From the NCBI GenBank assembly GCA_052386635.1, contig JBQTJY010000051.1, forward strand, positions 1 to 7,117: a stretch of DNA of 7,117 bases. Direction: 5' to 3'. A program made the translations under genes and the position numbers. This stretch comes from VHBM01 sp052386635. GTDB taxonomy: Archaea; Thermoproteota; Nitrososphaeria; Nitrososphaerales; Nitrosopumilaceae. Below, piece after piece: positions 5,947 to 7,117 of the stretch; the stretch's first letter is position 1; each line of letters begins with the position of its first letter. Under the pieces are notes generated by a model. It had not been told where the DNA came from, did no database searches, and saw nothing but the letters and a program-made list of their open reading frames with translations.

Positions 5947-5976
5947 GAAACTATATCACTAAATATCGTTAAGTGT

Positions 5977-6132
5977 TTAGTTTTGGGTTTTATACTTTTT
6001 GACATATTCTGACATCGCATCTTCTAGCGCTTTCTTAAAATCCCCTTTTTTGAGTCCATATTGAAAGTATATTGTATCTCTAAAATTTTTTAAAATTCCA
6101 TCGTCTATCTTTGCTGAAATCTGTGATTCCAT
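5977..6132 (-). CDS. Small ribbon-helix-helix DNA-binding protein, copy 2 (51 aa)
   Basis: I found this short gene by translating the minus strand: ATG 6132-6130 to TAA 5979-5977, 51 residues. It reads MESQISAKIDDGILKNFRDT and continues through YGLKKGDFKKALEDAM to end in YKTQN. Strand, helix A, turn and helix B align without gaps to the 66-residue neighbour (about 31 of 47 identical), with GLKKGDFKK and LEDAM fully conserved. It lacks the neighbour's charged C-terminal tail and ends just after helix B, which is still long enough for a complete ribbon-helix-helix fold. The two genes are 69 bp apart on the same strand, and each has its own similar promoter. Conservation at protein level with many synonymous differences argues that it is a real gene and not a broken copy. 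The pair could form homo- or heterodimers. Confidence 0.82.
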   Translation of the reverse strand: MESQISAKIDDGILKNFRDTIYFQYGLKKGDFKKALEDAMSEYVKKYKTQN

Positions 6133-6134
6133 AC

Positions 6135-6148
6135 ATTATTTTAATAAT
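6135..6148. repeat. Inverted repeat next to the start of RHH copy 2, possible operator
   Basis: ATTATT and AATAAT are perfect inverted arms around a 2-base spacer, two bases before the start codon. The position mirrors the near-palindrome before RHH copy 1, although the sequence differs. It is AT-only, so chance is a serious alternative. Confidence 0.3.
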
Positions 6149-6152
6149 AGAT

Positions 6153-6170
6153 GAATATATATCTATCTAT
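6153..6170 (-). promoter_or_regulatory. TATA-containing promoter of RHH copy 2
   Basis: The minus strand reads ATAGATAGATATATATTC. The TATA part is centred about 26 bp before the ATG at 6132, again predicting a leaderless mRNA. Three ATCT units (6161-6172, plus strand) form a short tetranucleotide repeat across the upstream half of the element. Confidence 0.6.
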
Positions 6171-6231
6171 CTACATAAGCAAGTTTGTGCAGAGAATTTA
6201 CTCATAAAAATCACACACATCGTGTTGTACA

Positions 6232-6240
6232 TTTCTATAC
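6232..6240 (+). promoter_or_regulatory. Possible TATA box of the DUF5658-like gene
   Basis: TTTCTATAC is centred about 29 bp before the ATG at 6265, which would give a very short leader. An AAGG at 6257-6260 lies 4 bases before the ATG and could act as a weak ribosome binding site only if the leader is longer. Confidence 0.35.
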
Positions 6241-6264
6241 TTCTGTATTTTAAGTCAAGGCAAT

Positions 6265-6927
6265 ATGAGCAAAAAACACTCCATTTCTCTAGAGACGCTT
6301 ATAATTCTTGGAATTTTGTTCGTTTTTTATGATGCAGGCGATCTGATGACAACAGTTTGGTTGGTTGCCAAACACCCCGGTGGAATAACAGGCGAATCAA
6401 ATCCATTAGGAATACTAATTTACACTCAGCAGGGAATATTTGGGTTAATCACTGCCAAGCTAATGGTATTCATAGCTATCTCATTAATGGCTATAATAAT
6501 TGAATTTCATTACAAGGACGTAAAAAATGTAGTACTAGTAAGCCATTTTTCAATTTTAGGTTTGATGGCATTATCTCTAATAGTAGTCACTGTTAATGTA
6601 GTACTTATCTACACGCTTAGCCTTCAAGAAGGTTCATACGAAAGTACATTTTTGTTAAGAGTCTATTTAGTTATTTTAGGTGTCACACTAGCAGGACTAT
6701 TTCTCTTGCCAAAGTTTGTTCCAGGTTCGTTAGGCATTGTCGAAGCAGTACTTGCAATCGTAGTTATTTTAGGTCCACTTGGATTTTCTCCTGGCATGTA
6801 TCAATTTCTACTAAATGACAACATTGTAAACTTTACCGCCTACATCGCAATTAACATAGGCATTATCGGGCTCATGATTTATGGCATGAATCGTTTGTAT
6901 AAGCATATTTTATACCAAAAAAAATAA
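6265..6927 (+). CDS. DUF5658-like polytopic membrane protein
   Basis: The 220-residue integral membrane protein has about six hydrophobic segments (roughly 10-33, 59-80, 88-118, 129-149, 155-175 and 189-210). The N-terminal part shows the pattern I associate with DUF5658: an acidic and threonine cluster in the first helix (YDAGDLMTTVW, with D23, D26, T29, T30), then E44-S-N46-P47-L48 in the following loop, then a helix entered through TAKLMVF (63-69). The function of that family is not established. Conserved acids inside or beside the first helix would suit ion or substrate handling, but this is speculation. The C-terminal half adds membrane segments beyond the roughly 100-residue core domain. 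The basic end (YKHILYQKK) is probably cytoplasmic. It is divergent from RHH copy 2 across a 132-bp gap, so that regulator could control it. Confidence 0.72.
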   Translation: MSKKHSISLETLIILGILFVFYDAGDLMTTVWLVAKHPGGITGESNPLGILIYTQQGIFGLITAKLMVFIAISLMAIIIEFHYKDVKNVVLVSHFSILGLMALSLIVVTVNVVLIYTLSLQEGSYESTFLLRVYLVILGVTLAGLFLLPKFVPGSLGIVEAVLAIVVILGPLGFSPGMYQFLLNDNIVNFTAYIAINIGIIGLMIYGMNRLYKHILYQKK

Positions 6928-6990
6928 CAGACTTTTAAAAACACAGAATTAAAAATTTAAGATAATTATTCACAATTATTCTATTGTAAT

Positions 6991-6996
6991 AAAAAA
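6991..6996 (-). terminator. Poly-T terminator after the right-edge gene
   Basis: Six A on the plus strand are read as T6 on the minus strand, 4 bases after the TAG at 7001. It lies between the converging DUF5658-like gene and the right-edge gene. An 8-base direct repeat AATTATTC (6964-6971 and 6974-6981) lies just beyond. Confidence 0.45.
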
Positions 6997-7000
6997 TAGC

Positions 7001-7117
7001 CTATAGTCGTATGCCGTTTTGGAGTTGTTTTGAAAAGACCCCGCCATTACCTGTTACTACTTGTACGCTTATTGGTCTTCCAATCTTTATTTCTCCATTA
7101 GTATCCTCTTCATATCT
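7001..7117 (-). CDS. C-terminal end of a protein of unknown function
   Basis: On the minus strand one frame is open from the window edge to TAG 7003-7001, giving 38 residues that end in QLQNGIRL. The other two minus-strand frames hit stops within the same stretch. The fragment alternates charged and hydrophobic residues (EIKIGRPISVQVVTG), consistent with beta strands, and has a glycine-rich turn (GNGG). It carries no recognisable motif, and the start lies outside the window. Coding is supported by the poly-T run directly after the stop and by the slightly higher GC than the flanking spacer. Confidence 0.55.
   Translation of the reverse strand, partial: RYEEDTNGEIKIGRPISVQVVTGNGGVFSKQLQNGIRL

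Noticed and set aside
5977..6132. RHH copy 2 as a decayed pseudogene of copy 1
   Set aside because: The frame is intact from ATG to stop, the fold core is complete and the promoter is conserved. Only the tail beyond helix B is missing.
5707..6132. RHH pair as a toxin-antitoxin locus
   Set aside because: Both genes encode RHH-type proteins and no toxin-like ORF (PIN, RelE, MazF type) lies next to either of them.
6111..6332. Plus-strand 73-codon ORF
   Set aside because: It runs across the start of RHH copy 2, both promoters and the start of the DUF5658-like gene in another frame, so it is a chance frame.

Overview
The window looks like a chromosomal stretch of a low-GC archaeon, most likely a thaumarchaeon (Nitrososphaerota, possibly a Nitrosopumilus-like lineage). 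The evidence is the density of KaiC-like RecA-fold ATPases, an archaeal FlaK/PibD-type prepilin peptidase, and several TATA-like elements 26-33 bp upstream of start codons that have little or no ribosome binding site. The taxon is inferred from gene content and style, not from a marker gene.

Layout. At the left edge lies the 5' part of a minus-strand gene for an exported protein. Two plus-strand genes follow: a single-pass membrane protein with an extramembrane beta-type domain (372-941) and a class III nucleotide cyclase (1000-1911). Convergent to these is a minus-strand block read from right to left: a prepilin peptidase (4709-4017), a three-part protein with a zinc ribbon and a degenerate KaiC-like domain (3917-2733), and an apparently intact KaiC-like ATPase (2714-1956). 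A second intact KaiC-like ATPase (4919-5650, plus) is divergent from the peptidase. Then come two tandem minus-strand ribbon-helix-helix genes. The second encodes only 51 residues and is easily missed (6132-5977). A DUF5658-like polytopic membrane protein (6265-6927, plus) follows, and the right edge holds the 3' end of another minus-strand gene.

How the genes may work together. KaiC-like ATPases in archaea are thought to act as signalling or switch modules, and the archaellum protein ArlH/FlaH is one of them. Here three such proteins, one with its P-loop destroyed, sit beside a nucleotide cyclase and a pilin-processing protease. A plausible inference is a nucleotide-responsive switch acting on surface structures or on transcription, with the 394-residue pseudo-ATPase partnering the ATPase encoded 18 bp downstream. 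This is inference from context only. No gap between genes exceeds about 210 bp, and no tRNA, rRNA, CRISPR array or insertion sequence was seen.
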